Below, piece after piece: positions 1-10,491 of a stretch of 64,000 bases of DNA. The position numbers and the translations under genes were made by a program. The DNA lies in the NCBI GenBank assembly GCA_022432975.1, contig CM039502.1, positions 21,105,228 through 21,169,227 on the forward strand, written 5' to 3'. The notes beneath the pieces are model-generated. The model ran no database searches. It was not told the DNA's origin and worked only from the letters and a program-made list of their open reading frames with translations. Numbering within the stretch: position 1 is the first letter of the stretch; the number at the start of each line of letters is the position of its first letter. The DNA comes from Begonia masoniana. Its lineage: Eukaryota > Streptophyta > Magnoliopsida > Cucurbitales > Begoniaceae.

Positions 1-572
1 TTAAGCCCATATAACGCCTTCTTCAATTTATAGACATACTCGGGATGATGAGGATCTTCAAAACCCTTTGGTTGAGCAACATAAACCTCTTCATTAAGAA
101 AACCATTAAGGAAGGCACTCTTCACATCCATTTGAAATAACTTGAACCGCATAACACAAGCAATAGCCAAGAGAAGCCGAATAGATTCAAGACGAGCAAC
201 CGAAGCAAATGTTTCATCGAAATCAATTCCTTCCATCTGGGAATACCCTTGAGCAACTAGTCGAGATTTGTTGCGAGTAATGTTGTCATGCTCATCGGTC
301 TTGTTCTTATAGATCCACTTAGTACTAATAAGATTCACATCAGGAGGACACGGTACTAAGTCCCAAACTTGATTTCGGGAAAATTGACTGAGTTCTTCTT
401 GCATAGCTCCTATCCAGTATTTATCTAGTAATGCTTCTTTCACATTTTTGGGCTTGATAGTTTATGTTAAACGTGCCATTTGAATCATTTCTCGATAATT
501 CACCCTCGGCTTATCTCTGGTTCGTATGCCATCATTCAGACCACCAATAATCTCATCTGCAGGATGATTCTT
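1..572 (-). pseudogene. Copia element 1 reverse transcriptase, N-terminal relic
   Basis: The minus-strand translation shows the start of a copia reverse transcriptase domain (RVT_2 type). Near 60-130 the stretch NEEVYVAQPKGF is readable, the usual block after the KSAFL motif, and a linker between integrase and RT lies to its right (about 300-570). The YVDD catalytic motif and RNase H would lie beyond the left edge. Frames are interrupted by stops and shifts, so no ORF over 60 codons survives here. It follows the integrase fragment in the normal copia order. Confidence 0.75.
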
Positions 573-1765
573 CTAAACACGTGTGAATGGTTGCCTATTG
601 TGTGAGATAGTTTCTTTTACGTCATCAACTGTTTCTGTTTGATCTATGACACCGCCTGAGACACCATCTGTGACACTGGTTGGAACACTAGTGCCTTCAT
701 TATTTGAAATCTGATTTTCATCTTCTTGTGGATTATATGTTGTGTCCAGAGAGTCGTCTACTTGAACATTTGCGGATTCGATGACAGTTCGAGTTCTTTT
801 GTTGTAAACTTGATAAGCACGACTATTTGTAGCATAACCAAGAAATATAGCCCCATCACTCTTGGGATCAAGTTTCCCCATGTATTCCCTATCATTCAAC
901 ACAAAACAGATGCTGCCAAACGGATGAAAATAATTGAGATTCAGAGTTTTACCTTTCATATCTCATAGGGTGTCATAGAAGTTTTGCCACGGAGATACAC
1001 AAGATTTATGGTATAACAAGCAGTGCTCATAGCTTCAGCCCAGAACTTTTGAGGAACATCCCTTTCATGTAGCATTACTCGAGTCATTTCAACCAATGTA
1101 CAGTTCTTCCTTTCAACGATCCCGTTTTGTTGAGGAGTCTTAGGTGTTGAGAATTCATGAGCAATCCCTAGGTGTTTACAGAAATTCAAGAATTCAGAAT
1201 TTTCAAACTCTCTTCCATGGTCACTGCGAATTCGAACAATCTTCAAGATAACACAATCTTTTTCACGTTCGAGTCGAGTACACATTGATTTGAAGCCTCT
1301 AAAAGTGTCAGACTTTTCTCTAAGAAATTCCACTCATGTGTAGCGTGAGAAATCATCAACAGTAACGAAGACATACTGTTTTCCTCCAATACTTTCAACA
1401 GGATTTGGCCCCATTAGATCCATGTGGAGTAATTCAAGTACCCAGGTAGTTGCGGATGACTGTGACATCGGGTGTGACACCTTGGTTTGCTTTCCGATTT
1501 GATATGGTCCACATAATTTTTCTTCATCAAACTTTAATACAGGAATTCCCCGGACAGCACCTTTCAAAATAATCTTTTCAAGCATTATGAAATTAACATG
1601 TCCCAACTTTCTATGCCATAGAATAGTGTCTTCCATACTCGACCGAAGGCAGGTAGACGAGGAAGAAAAAAGATAGCAATTGTCAGATGATCTAACTCCT
1701 TCAATAACACACTTGTTGTTTTGATCGGACACCACACATTTTTCTCTTGTGAATTGCACATTCAA
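573..1765 (-). pseudogene. Copia element 1 integrase (GAG-pre-integrase, core, C-terminal domain)
   Basis: Three consecutive minus-strand frames make up one broken integrase. The 1334-1765 piece has the GAG-pre-integrase region (LWHRKLGHVN with a downstream C/C pair) and enters the core at HMDLMGPNP and VTVDDFSR. The 956-1333 piece continues the core with RSDHGREFEN (second catalytic Asp) and QNGIVERKN (catalytic Glu region). The 573-959 piece is the SH3-like C-terminal part, with FHPFGSICFVLNDRE and AIFLGYATNSRAY. The D,D,E residues can be located, but a frameshift and stops near 956, 1333 and 1766 prevent a continuous product. It joins viral cDNA to the host genome in active relatives. Confidence 0.85.
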
Positions 1766-1768
1766 TTC

Positions 1769-2059
1769 TTAATCACAAAGCTGGCTAATACTGATTAGAT
1801 TAGATTTCAGACCATTTACCAATAAAATATTACTCAACTTTGGTAAAACAGGAACATTCAACGTTCCCCATCCAATGACATCCGTTGAGACACCGTTGCC
1901 GAATGTTACTTTTTGCACGGATTCGGGTATAATATCCTTCAAATATCTCTCTTCACCTGTCATATGTCTAGAACATCCGCTATCAAAATACCATGCATTG
2001 GTTCTGATTGCCTTTAACGAAAGATGTATAACATTACACTTCAAACTTGATTTCATCAC
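1769..2059 (-). pseudogene. Copia element 1 aspartic protease
   Basis: The frame contains WYFDSGCSRHMTG, the retropepsin active site in its usual copia form (D-S-G), followed by about 60 residues ending in LKSNLISISQLCD, which is the typical junction to the GAG-pre-integrase region. In active elements it cleaves the Gag-Pol polyprotein. It lies between the Gag knuckle region and integrase as expected. It is separated from both neighbours by stops or shifts. Confidence 0.85.
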
Positions 2060-2476
2060 CTATTTCTGATAAGGGAATCTGTAAGAAGAAGCATTTCTAA
2101 CAATACCTAGTCTTAGCTCAGCAAGATAAGTGAAGCATTTAGGGCGAATATAACAACGACATTGGCAATAATGACACACATAAACATATTTGTTACCTTT
2201 ACTGCTTGAAGCATGATATAAGTCAAAGGGATTTGATTTTCTGTTAGTTCTTGGAATTCTGTTTGCAACTTGCTTTCCTTTGTGACCAAACCCCTTGGCT
2301 AACACTGGCTGTGACACCGAGCTTTCCCTTACGAATTTTATCACAGAGCGATTATCCTTCACTGCTACAGTCTGTGAAACTGAACTTTCACCTTTGAACC
2401 CCAATCCAGACCGATTTACACTTGATTTGCCGACGTTTAGAATATCATCCAGTTTTGAAGAACCCGAATTTAACAT
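2060..2476 (-). pseudogene. Copia element 1 Gag C-terminal region with degraded second zinc knuckle
   Basis: A 138-codon minus frame contains CHYCQCRCYIRPKC. SIRE-lineage elements carry a second CCHC knuckle here; in this copy the histidine position reads Tyr, so the knuckle has lost a ligand. Serine-rich repeats of the form SSVSQ precede it. It is separated from the main Gag by a broken stretch (about 2477-2630), where the minus strand encodes a coiled-coil-like relic full of stops. Confidence 0.7.
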
Positions 2477-2630
2477 TTTTTGACATTCTTCTTCATGAGA
2501 CTTATCTCATTGGTCAGATCATTAACTTCATCCTGACTCGTTTTCAGCTTGGTCTCCAAATCGTCAATACCATTTTGAAGAGTGTTCTTCTCATCTTTCA
2601 AATTTTTAATATGAATGTGTAGAAGCTGAT

Positions 2631-3437
2631 TTACTTTAACAAGCTCGGTCCATTCAAAAACTTGTATTCTCCAATAAGATCTTCTTCTATAACTGGTTCT
2701 TCGTCTTCATCACTACTATTGGAAAAACTGTCTGTGACACCGTGTATAACACCACCGTTTTCTTCACGTTCTGCCTTTCCAACAAGTGCCACATAGTTGC
2801 GCTTAAATTCGTCTTCCTTCTCTGATTCATCCTCACTCCAGTTTGCATTTAGAGAATTCTTCTTTTTCTTTAAGGTATTAGCACATTCTGCTTGTATATG
2901 CCCGAAACCTTCACACTTTTTGCACTGAATGCCTTTGTTCTTGAATGGTTGATCAGATACATAAGTTTCTTCTTTGTGCTTTTTGTTGCTTGAAGAACGA
3001 TTTTTGAAGTTTATGACACCGCGAGTATTTCTTCCAAATCTCTTCATAACTCTGCTGAAATTCTTTGATAGCAGGGCTAGAGATTCCTCCGAGTCATCTT
3101 CATCATGCTCGTTGTAATTCTGTACCTCTATTTTTAAAGCAACTCCCTTTGCCTTCTTTATTTCGGTGTCTCCTTCAAGATTCATCTTGAAAGTTCTAAG
3201 AGATCCCATCAACTCTTCTAGCTTCATTTTAGAGACATCTTTGGCTTCTTCTATGACAGTGACTTTATAGGCAAATCGTTGTGGCAAAGACCTTAAAGTT
3301 TTTCTTACAAGTTTTTCTTCGGAAAACATCTCACCGAGAGCAAACGCTTCATTTGCTATGTCACATAATTTGGCGTTGAACTCGCCAATAGTCTCATCTT
3401 CCTGCATCTTTAGATTCTCAAATCGAGTGGTTAACAT
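2631..3437 (-). pseudogene. Copia element 1 Gag, central part with CCHC knuckle
   Basis: This 268-codon minus frame is the bulk of a copia Gag (UBN2/retrotrans_gag type). MLTTRFENLKMQEDETIGEF begins the C-terminal half of the capsid-like domain, and RSLPQRFAYKVTVIEEAKD is the conserved core. A zinc knuckle of form CX2CX4HX4C (CKKCEGFGHIQAEC, about 2880-2930) is intact, followed by an acidic tail. The KGIQC...GHIQAECAN sequence is characteristic of SIRE-type elements by family knowledge. The frame is separated from the Gag N terminus by a shift near 3440-3500. Confidence 0.85.
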
Positions 3438-3824
3438 TTACTTTTTGGATAACTTTACCGTAGATGTTCCTTCATAGGTGGGTTGAAGAATTTCTCATGC
3501 CCTTTTTGCCGATTCGCATGTGGAGATGAGTCTGAACGGAATTGGATCCAGACCATTAAAGATAGCATTTAGAGCCGTTGAATTGCTGTGTGCCAAAGCA
3601 TCTTCATTTACGGTCTAATTTTCTTCGAGTTTTGGAGACATAATACCTTCTGCATCGGTGTCCATAGGGTGATTCCAACCTGTTAAAATAGATCTCCAAG
3701 CCTTCTCGTCAATAGCTTTAATGAATGCCATCATCCTTGCTTTCCAATAAGCATAATTACTTCCATCCAACAATGGCAGATTCATTGTAGAACCTTCTTG
3801 TTTCATAGAGTCCATCGCACACAA
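3438..3824 (-). pseudogene. Copia element 1 Gag, N-terminal part
   Basis: The piece at 3615-3824 holds MNLPLLDGSNYAYWKARM, the standard DUF4219-like start of copia Gag. The minus-strand reading continues at 3438-3614 (NSTALNAIFNGLDPIPF) after an in-frame stop near 3616. Together with 2631-3437 this is one Gag gene split by at least one stop and one frameshift. It starts about 60 bases downstream, in its own direction, of the primer binding site at 3872-3883. Confidence 0.8.
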
Positions 3825-3871
3825 ATTATAATCTTGTCCCGCTGATCCCGCTTAAGAAACAAAAGGGACTA

Positions 3872-3883
3872 TCTCTGATACCA
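3872..3883 (-). promoter_or_regulatory. Primer binding site (initiator tRNA-Met) of copia element 1
   Basis: The minus strand reads TGGTATCAGAGA, matching the 3' end complement of initiator tRNA-Met apart from the last base. It lies two bases from the LTR end (3886 on the plus strand). It primes minus-strand DNA synthesis in active elements. Confidence 0.85.
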
Positions 3884-3885
3884 AT

Positions 3886-3922
3886 TGAAAGATTAAGATC
3901 AGTTATGCGATGTCACACAAGG
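3886..3922 (-). repeat. 5' LTR of copia element 1, part next to the PBS
   Basis: The LTR starts at 3886 (TGAAAG on plus) beside the PBS. After 37 bases it is interrupted by Cassandra at 3923; the last five bases (CAAGG, 3918-3922) are the target-site duplication repeated at 23568-23572. The LTR resumes at 23573. Confidence 0.75.
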
Positions 3923-4238
3923 TGTGATGACCCGCGCGCGGGTGAACGGAAGGTGACAGGTCATAAAAAGAGGGTCGTCACAATCAACATCGCTTGGGGA
4001 AGTATGTGGCAATGAAACCTATGTAAAGATGACCCTTCCAACATAGCAAGACGCGTTTTGGAGCACAATTGACAACGGATCCCATAAGAACTCGAAGTTA
4101 AAAGTGCTTCGGCGAGATCAATCCAGGTTGGGTGACCGACTGGGAAGTTCTCGCCAAACAAAGCGTGAGGGGAGGATCTTGGGCTGCGGCCCCAATCCCC
4201 AGAGGGACAATATCTTGATGGGAAAATAGGTCGTTACC
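3923..4238 (+). repeat. Cassandra LTR-A (shortened)
   Basis: It begins TGTGATGACCC (TGTAATGACCC in the other copies). It lacks about 60 bases just inside the left end relative to LTR-B and carries several single-base deletions, some in the 5S-like block (4075-4155). It is followed by a PBS (TGGTATCAGAGC with minor changes) at 4241-4252. Confidence 0.85.
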
Positions 4239-4307
4239 AATGGTATCAGAGCTGTACCCAACCGAAAATGTGGCCCATGAGGATGTTGGGTCCCCGAGGG
4301 GGGTGAT
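4239..4307 (+). other. Cassandra internal domain 1
   Basis: This 69-bp region has the PBS TGGTATCAGAGCTG at its left and the purine tract CGAGGGGGGTGAT (PPT) immediately before LTR-B. It has no coding capacity. Confidence 0.85.
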
Positions 4308-4684
4308 TGTAATGACCCGAATATGCACGTATGGGTACGATGGCTGCACGAACCGGAACCCGGATGGCGGTACGTCCGCGCGGGTGAACCGGAAGGTGAC
4401 AGGTCATAAAAAGAGGGTCGTCACAATCCCACATCGCTTGGGGAAGTATGTGGAAATGAAACATATGTAAAGAGACCCTTCCAACATAGCAAGACGCGTT
4501 TTGGAGCACAATTGACAACGGATCCCATAAGAACTCCGAAGTTAAAAGTGCTTCGGCGAGAGCAATCCCAGGTTGGGTGACCGACTGGGAAGTTCTCGCC
4601 AAACAAAGCCGTGAGGGGAGGATATTGGGCTGCGGCCCAATCCCCAGAGGGGACAATATCTTGCTGGGAAAATAGGTCGTTACA
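4308..4684 (+). repeat. Cassandra LTR-B (full length, 377 bp)
   Basis: This is a complete LTR bounded by TGTAATGACC and GGTCGTTACA. It is followed by the PBS TGGTATCAGAGCC (4688-4700). It is the best preserved copy in the multimer and was used as the reference for the other two. Confidence 0.92.
4515..4600 (+). ncRNA. 5S rRNA-like segment with internal Pol III promoter (Cassandra LTR-B)
   Basis: The stretch contains GGATCCCATAAGAACTCCGA, AAGTTAAAAGTGCTTCGGC and GGTTGGGTGACC, which follow plant 5S rRNA through the A box, intermediate element and C box. The first part of 5S rRNA is not recognisable, so this is not a ribosomal gene. In Cassandra elements this block is known to be conserved and can direct Pol III transcription. 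Parallel copies are at 4075-4155 (LTR-A, with deletions) and 22103-22189 (LTR-C). Confidence 0.9.
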
Positions 4685-4755
4685 AATGGTATCAGAGCCT
4701 GTACCCAACCGAAAATGTGGCCAATGAGGATGTTGGGTCCCCGAGGGGGGGTGAT
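4685..4755 (+). other. Cassandra internal domain 2
   Basis: 71 bp with PBS at 4688-4700 and a G-rich PPT (4742-4752) before LTR-C. It is nearly identical to internal domain 1. Confidence 0.85.
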
Positions 4756-4820
4756 TGTAATGACCCGAATATGCACGTATGGGTACGATGGCTGCACGAA
4801 CCGGAACCCGGATGGCGGTA
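4756..4820 (+). repeat. Cassandra LTR-C, left part
   Basis: The first 65 bases of the third LTR. It ends in CGGTA (4816-4820), the target-site duplication created by the gypsy array that follows. Confidence 0.9.
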
Positions 4821-7425
4821 TGTAACGACCCCAATACTGTACCCGTATTTTTCCGTACTTTTTTTTTTTTATAAACTAATATCTATAATTAAACTCTAGG
4901 CGGAACCTAAACCGAAATCGAAACCAGAATCGAAATCGGAATTTAAATCTAAGTTTAAAACCATTTAAAACAAATATTCAAACTATTAAATTAAAACAAA
5001 TTTTCGATTAAAAACAAATGGGAGGGCAGAATTGACATTCTGCCCGAGAGGAGAAGGCAGCGCTCGATCGCTGGCAGCTATCCAGCGCGCAGCGCCCGAT
5101 CGCTGGCAGCGATCAAGCGGGCAGCGCCCGATCGCTGGCAGCGATCAAGCGCGCGGCGCCCGATCGCTGTCAGCGATCGCGCGCGCGGCGCGCTATCGCT
5201 GTCAGTGATCGCGCGCGCGGCGCGCGATCGCTGTTAGCAATGGCACGCGCGGCGCTTGATCGCCGACCCTCGCAGCGCCTGATCGCCATGAATGAATTAC
5301 AAGTTGCCCTCTGGAATCCGAATTCCAGAGAGCTAAACACTTAACTTTTACTAACTCTCTCTGGAATCCGATTCCAGAGAGCAATCCTCACATATTTATC
5401 ATCATTTATCCACAATAACAACAATCAACCAATAACCTAAACTCGACCAGCTGCAGCGGACTTTGCGAAATCCAACTGCGTGGATCGCTCTAAAAACCAA
5501 GCTTATTCGTGTCAAACTTATAACATTTCAAAATATTTCCATAACGTTAAATAAAGCTTTAAACCAAAACGTTTTACCGATCAGTTTATAAAAACCTTAA
5601 AAACTTCAGTAAGTAAACCTAACGTCTATCAGAACCAAGCATCCTATAATTTCTATACAAGTTAACCAATACATCCCAAAATATCCCAAAACCCTCAAAA
5701 CTCTGTACATACTTCCCACGGGTCGGTTAAGCCTCGACTGCGCCAGCACACCACCGCAGCCATCCTCCGTCAACTGTATCATGCCTCAGGAGGAGGAATC
5801 CCATCCTCACCTGGTTCCTCGATATCTAGATCACCTACACCATACAATACACTATGAGATGAAATCCCAGTAAGTTCTACGTAAATGCAATGCATGCTGT
5901 GCGTATGAGTTCGATAAACCATGCTTTATTTTATCTTACTATGCAATGCTCAATAGGTGTCACCGAGATCCTATCCCTCTAACCAGAGAGAGCTCATCCA
6001 GCGGGCGGACTACTCTTTCCAGCAAGAGGCGGGGGGTGCACGCTTACAACACGTACAGCCGTGCCTGAGCCCCACCTCGCTTGACCAATACAATACGCCT
6101 TTCGGCCAATACGCCTTTCGGCCAATACTATGCTCAATACGCCTTTCGGCCAGTGCTATGCTTTACGTTATCTTTAAAACTCTGTGCGGAAGTTCATTTT
6201 CATGCTTTTCTTTAAAACAAGTGATGCGTGAACAGTTCAATATCATACAATAAACAAACAGTAAACAAGCAATAATATATACCATCAAGACTGTAAAGCG
6301 TAAACTATAAACTCCTAAAACCTAACTACCCAAACCAAATACAATTAAACTAACGCATCTCCAAAACTCCTCGAGACGACACGATGTACGGTGTAGGCCA
6401 ATCGGCCAAAGAAGATCACGAGAACTTACCTCGTGTCCAAAGCAGCTCAAGCTCCGTCCACGAGCGCTGTTTCACCTAAGCAATTTACAAGGATTGACGT
6501 TAAAACAAGTTTAAGTTAATAAACTTCCAAATTGTCAAAACCTTAACTAAAAGGGCTTTCTAAAATTCTAATCCATTTCATCGAGCTATTTATTCGAGAA
6601 ATTTACGCTCGGCACCTAAATTCTCAAATTACGAACTTTTCTGAAAATCCTAAAATTCTCGGATTTTAAACTTTTTCACGAATTGATCCAACTTCGTCCA
6701 ATAATGTCCAATACGTTTAATATACACTTAATCACGGCTAATCTATTAATTACGAACCCTAATTCGCGTTTTTAACAAAAATAAATCGAAACCCTAATTA
6801 CCTAAAACGCTACGGAACTAAAGATTTAACGTTCGAAAACTGTAGAGACATACCGAGAACGTCGATTGGAGGAAGAAACGTGAAGGAAACGAAACGAACG
6901 GAGGTCGGATCGGAGTCGGATCGTGAGAAGTCGCGCGGCTGGCAGAGAGGGTTCGCGAGTTCCAGTGAAGAAAAGAAGAAGAATGAAGAAGAAGAAGAAT
7001 TTGGTTATTTTTATAAAATTGATTTGGTAAATTACCAAATTGCCATTCTTTAGTTTTTATATAGATTTCTTCTTTCGGTTTGTTAATCGTCTAGCTATTC
7101 GGTTTCACCAAATCTCCTTAATTCACTAACAAGTCCAACTTATTATTTGGGATTTAACAGAACTGTCCGTTTGCAATTTTGACCTCGTTTACTATTTTTA
7201 CTGAAACGTCATTTACATTACGATAAAGGTAATTACTCGGAATATAGCGTTTAATCTCCGAAAATTCCCATAATTTCCTTAAAATTCCTATTAATCGTTA
7301 GGATCGTAATGACGCTTTCTTTTTGTGAAACGGACCTGATTGACATAATTACCAAAAATGCCATTATATAACAAAATAACAATATAATATATTATATCCG
7401 TAATCCGTACAAGCCGGATATTACA
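4821..7425 (-). repeat. Gypsy array LTR 1 (outermost 3' LTR)
   Basis: The plus strand begins TGTAACGACC and ends ATATTACA. In sense direction: TATA box at 7054-7063, donor-like G|GTATGT at 6853, acceptor-like TTAG at 6476, mini-exon 6430-6475, donor GAG|GTAAGT at 6429, the conserved block GGCCGATTGGCC at 6391-6408, a small minisatellite (about 6092-6151), acceptor GTGTAG at 5835, paired CTCTGGAAT...ATTCCAGAG palindromes (5309-5383), and a GC-rich GATCGC array (5052-5275). The LTR carries no gene; short frames here are by-products. Confidence 0.93.
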
Positions 7426-7445
7426 TTCTACCCTCCTTATTCAGA
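7426..7445 (-). promoter_or_regulatory. Polypurine tract of gypsy internal copy 1
   Basis: The minus strand reads GAATAAGGAGGGTAGAA directly before the LTR (TGTAATATCC). It primes plus-strand synthesis. The same tract precedes LTR 2 at 14704-14723. Confidence 0.85.
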
Positions 7446-7465
7446 ATTTTGTCCACAAAATTAAA

Positions 7466-7957
7466 TCATACAAATAGATCAGGATAACTAGTCATCATAT
7501 CCTGCTGTCGCTCCCATGTAGCCTCTTCCACCTCGTGGTTCCGCCATAGGACCTTGACTAGCGGAATCTCTTTGTTGCGTAGCACCTTGATGGAAGACTC
7601 CAAAATACGTACCGGCCTCACCTCATAGCGCAAGGTAGGCTGTACCTCGATATCTGTAGCCTCCACGATATGCGACGGATCGCGCAAGCACTTCCGAAGC
7701 ATAGACACATGAAATACGTCGTGGATACCCTCCATAGAAGCCGGAAGCTGCAATCTGTACGCCAACTTCCCGATCCTCTTCAGAATAGGAAAGGGCCCCA
7801 CATAACGAGGGTTTAACTTGCCCCTCCTTCCAAATCTCGCTACGCCTTTGAACGGAGAAACCTTCAAATAAACTTCGTCACCCTCTTCGAACTCTAGCTC
7901 TCTCCGTCTAGTGTAAGCATAGCTCTTCTGTCTGCTCTGAGCTACCTCAATGCGCTG
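7466..7957 (-). pseudogene. Gypsy copy 1 integrase C-terminal region with chromodomain-like tail
   Basis: After an in-frame TGA at 7958-7960 the frame stays open to the natural stop at 7466. It contains VSPFKGVARFGRRGKLNPRY (integrase C-terminal GPF/Y-like region), PFPILKRIGKLAYRLQLP and the final LVKVLWRNHEVEEATWE, the chromodomain-like end typical of Tekay/Del elements. In chromoviruses this tail helps choose heterochromatic targets. It would be the end of the pol polyprotein if the upstream stop were absent. Copy 2 has the same region but with two extra 1-base deletions. Confidence 0.85.
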
Positions 7958-8512
7958 TCAGATAATGGCAATCTTCTCTGCCGTCTGCTGTAGAATCTCA
8001 GGACCAACGATGCTGGCCTCGCCAACCTCGTCCCAATATAACGGAGATCTACACTTTCGACCATACAGCGCCTCATACGGAGCCATGCCAATAGTAGCCT
8101 GGAAGCTGTTATTATAAGAGAACTCGATCAGTGGCAAATACCTGCTCCACGATCCCTGAAACTCCAGCACACATGCTCTGAGCATATCCTCCAGAATCTG
8201 ATTCGTCCTCTCTGTCTGTCCGTCAGTCTGAGGATGAAACGCGGTGCTGAAATCAAGCTGAGTCCCCATAGCCTTGTGCAGACTCTTCCAGAACTTTGAC
8301 GTGAATCTCAGATCTCTGTCTGAGACAATAGAAACTGGCACGCCATGCAGTCTGACAATCTCCTGCACATAAAGCTCGGCGAGCTGATCCATAGACGATG
8401 CCATCCTCACAGATAAGAAGTGGGCCGACTTTGTCAATCGGTCCAAGATAACCCAAATGCCGTCATGGCCTCTCGTAGTCCTCGGGAGCCCCATAATGAA
8501 ATCCATGGAGAT
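7958..8512 (-). pseudogene. Gypsy copy 1 integrase catalytic core
   Basis: Between two in-frame stops (8513-8515 TAG and 7958-7960 TGA) the frame shows MDFIMGLPRTTRGHDGIWV (first catalytic Asp), [17 protein letters not shown] (second Asp) and the [20 protein letters not shown] segment with the Glu. The three catalytic residues are present, so loss of function comes from the bounding nonsense codons rather than active-site changes. Confidence 0.88.
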
Positions 8513-9637
8513 CTACTCCCACTTCCACTCAAGAATCGGCAGTGGTAACAGTGTTCCAGCGGGTCTCTGGTGCTCAGCCTTTACCTGCTGACATACTAGG
8601 CAGGTCTCAACATACTTGGCAACCTCTCTCTTCATGTTCGGCCACCAGAAGTGTTGTCTCAAATCCCAGTACATCTTGGTACTCCCCGGGTGCACAGAAT
8701 ATGCCGAAGAATGTGCCTCGGCCAATATCTCCTTCTTTAGATCCTCGTCACTAGGCACGTACCACCTATGCCTGAACTTCAGAATACCATCCTCTGATAA
8801 ATGGAAATCTGGCGAGTCTCCCAATGTCATGCTCGATCGAAGCTCCATACACTCCGTATCACTCTGCTGAGCCTCGCGTATACGATCAAGAATAGTTGGC
8901 CTGAGAGAAATGTTGGCAAGCATATAGGACAACTCTGCCACTATCTCCACGTCGAATCTCTCAATCTCAGACCGCAGCGTAACTGACATCGCTGCTAATG
9001 ATGGCTGACTCGCAGAAGGCACTCTACTCAATGCATCAGCTACCTTGTTCGCCTTTCCTGGGTGATACTTGATATCAAAATCGTAATCATTGACGAACTC
9101 AAGCCATCGCCTTTGTCGCATATTCAGCTCCTTCTGCGTAAATAAGTACTTCAAGCTCTTGTGGTCGGAAAATATCTCGCACTGCTGCCCATATAAATAA
9201 TGCCTCCATATCTTCAGTGCGAAGACCACAGCTGCTAACTCGAGGTCGTGCGTGGGGTAATTCTGCTCGTACGGCCTCAACTGCCGAGAAGCATAAGAAA
9301 TAACTCTCCCCTTCTGCATCAATACACAACCGAGTCCCACTCCCGATGCATCACAATAAACACTGTACCTGACACCTTCATCAGGTAGCGCCAGTACTGG
9401 AGCAGTGGTCAATCTCTGCTTTAACTCCATAAAGCTGTCATCACAAGCAGACGTCCATACAAACTTCTCGTTCTTCCGTGTCAATCGCGTAAGAGGAAGT
9501 GCGATCCTCGAGAATCCCTCTATAAACTTCCTATAATAACCGGCCAACCCGAGAAATCCACGCACCTCACGTACGTTCTTCGGCTGTGGCCAATCTCTGA
9601 CCACCTGAATCTTGCTCGGATCCACAGAAACTCCGTC
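8513..9637 (-). pseudogene. Gypsy copy 1 RNase H and integrase zinc-binding domain
   Basis: The frame is open from just after the stop at 9638-9640 to the TAG at 8513-8515. It starts with the RT connection ([19 protein letters not shown]), then RNase H ([59 protein letters not shown]), and ends with the integrase HHCC finger ([17 protein letters not shown] ... CLVCQQ). RNase H removes template RNA during replication. No translation start is needed because the region is part of a polyprotein. Confidence 0.9.
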
Positions 9638-10488
9638 CTATGATATAATATGGCCAAGGAAGCTCACCCTGTCAAGCCAGAACTCGCACTTCGAAAACTT
9701 TGGATACAGATGGTGCTGACATAGGGTCCTCAGAACAATCCTCAGATGCTCCTCGTGATCTTCCTTCGTTTTAGAGTAGATCAATATGTCGTCGATGAAA
9801 ACCACCACGAACTTGTCCAGATACTCCTTGAAGACACGGTTCATCAAATCCATAAACGCTGCAGGGGCATTAGTAAGTCCAAAAGACATAACAAGGAACT
9901 CATAATGCCCATACCTCGTTCGGAATGCCGTCTTCGGTATATCATCCGTACGGACCTTCAGCTGATTGTAACCCGAGCGGAGATCAATCCTGGAAAATAC
10001 TCGGGCACCCTGTAGCTGATCAAATAAGTCGTCAATACGAGGCAGTGGATACTTATTCTTCACTGTGAGCTTATTCAACTCCCTGTAATCAATACACATC
10101 CTGAGGGTCCCATCTTTCTTCTTGACAAACAGAATGGGCGCACCCCAAGGCGATACACTGGGTCGAATAAACCCTTCTCTAACAGCTCGTCAAGCTGAGT
10201 CCTCAACTCTCTCAACTCAGCTGGCGCCAACCGATACGGGTTCTTGAACCTCGGCGCGGAGTTTGGATAGACATAGATAGTGAATTCGATCTCCCGGTCT
10301 GGTGGTAACCCGGGAAGATCATCAAGGAAAATACCAGAGAACTCTCTGACAATAGGGATGTCGCTCGGCATCAATCCGCTGAGCAACTGACAATCAAAGA
10401 CAGAGGCCAAATAAATAGAGCACGCACCTTTAAACTGCTCGTTGACCATCATGGAATAAGAGATAGGCGAGCTACTCAATCTGCTCAT
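9638..10488 (-). pseudogene. Gypsy copy 1 reverse transcriptase (frameshifted)
   Basis: Two overlapping frames (10075-10488 and 9638-10099) make one RT domain. A single missing C near 10170, in a run that reads CCCC in copy 2, shifts the frame at the start of the fingers region. Recognisable blocks are [40 protein letters not shown] and the catalytic [11 protein letters not shown]. The domain ends at an in-frame TAG shared with copy 2. Copy 2 (16915-17766) keeps the RT in one frame. Confidence 0.92.
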
Positions 10489-10491
10489 CGC

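Noticed and set aside
4515..4600. Genuine 5S rRNA gene
   Set aside because: Only the internal promoter half resembles 5S rRNA; it sits in an LTR bounded by TG...CA, with a PBS next to it, as in Cassandra.
4098..4834. Long minus-strand frames across Cassandra
   Set aside because: They run antisense through LTR and 5S-like sequence, are duplicated with it, and resemble no protein.
6715..6800. Telomere-like AAACCCTAA motifs
   Set aside because: Single dispersed CCCTAA occurrences in LTR leaders, not a tandem telomeric array.
6826..7038. A 70-codon frame repeated in the gypsy LTRs (also 14103, 21356, 32532)
   Set aside because: It lacks an ATG at its start, lies in the pyrimidine-rich leader and crosses the putative first splice donor; similarity follows LTR ancestry.
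8542..8986. Plus-strand frames over the gypsy pol region (also 15819-16263 and similar)
   Set aside because: They are antisense shadows of RNase H/integrase coding sequence.
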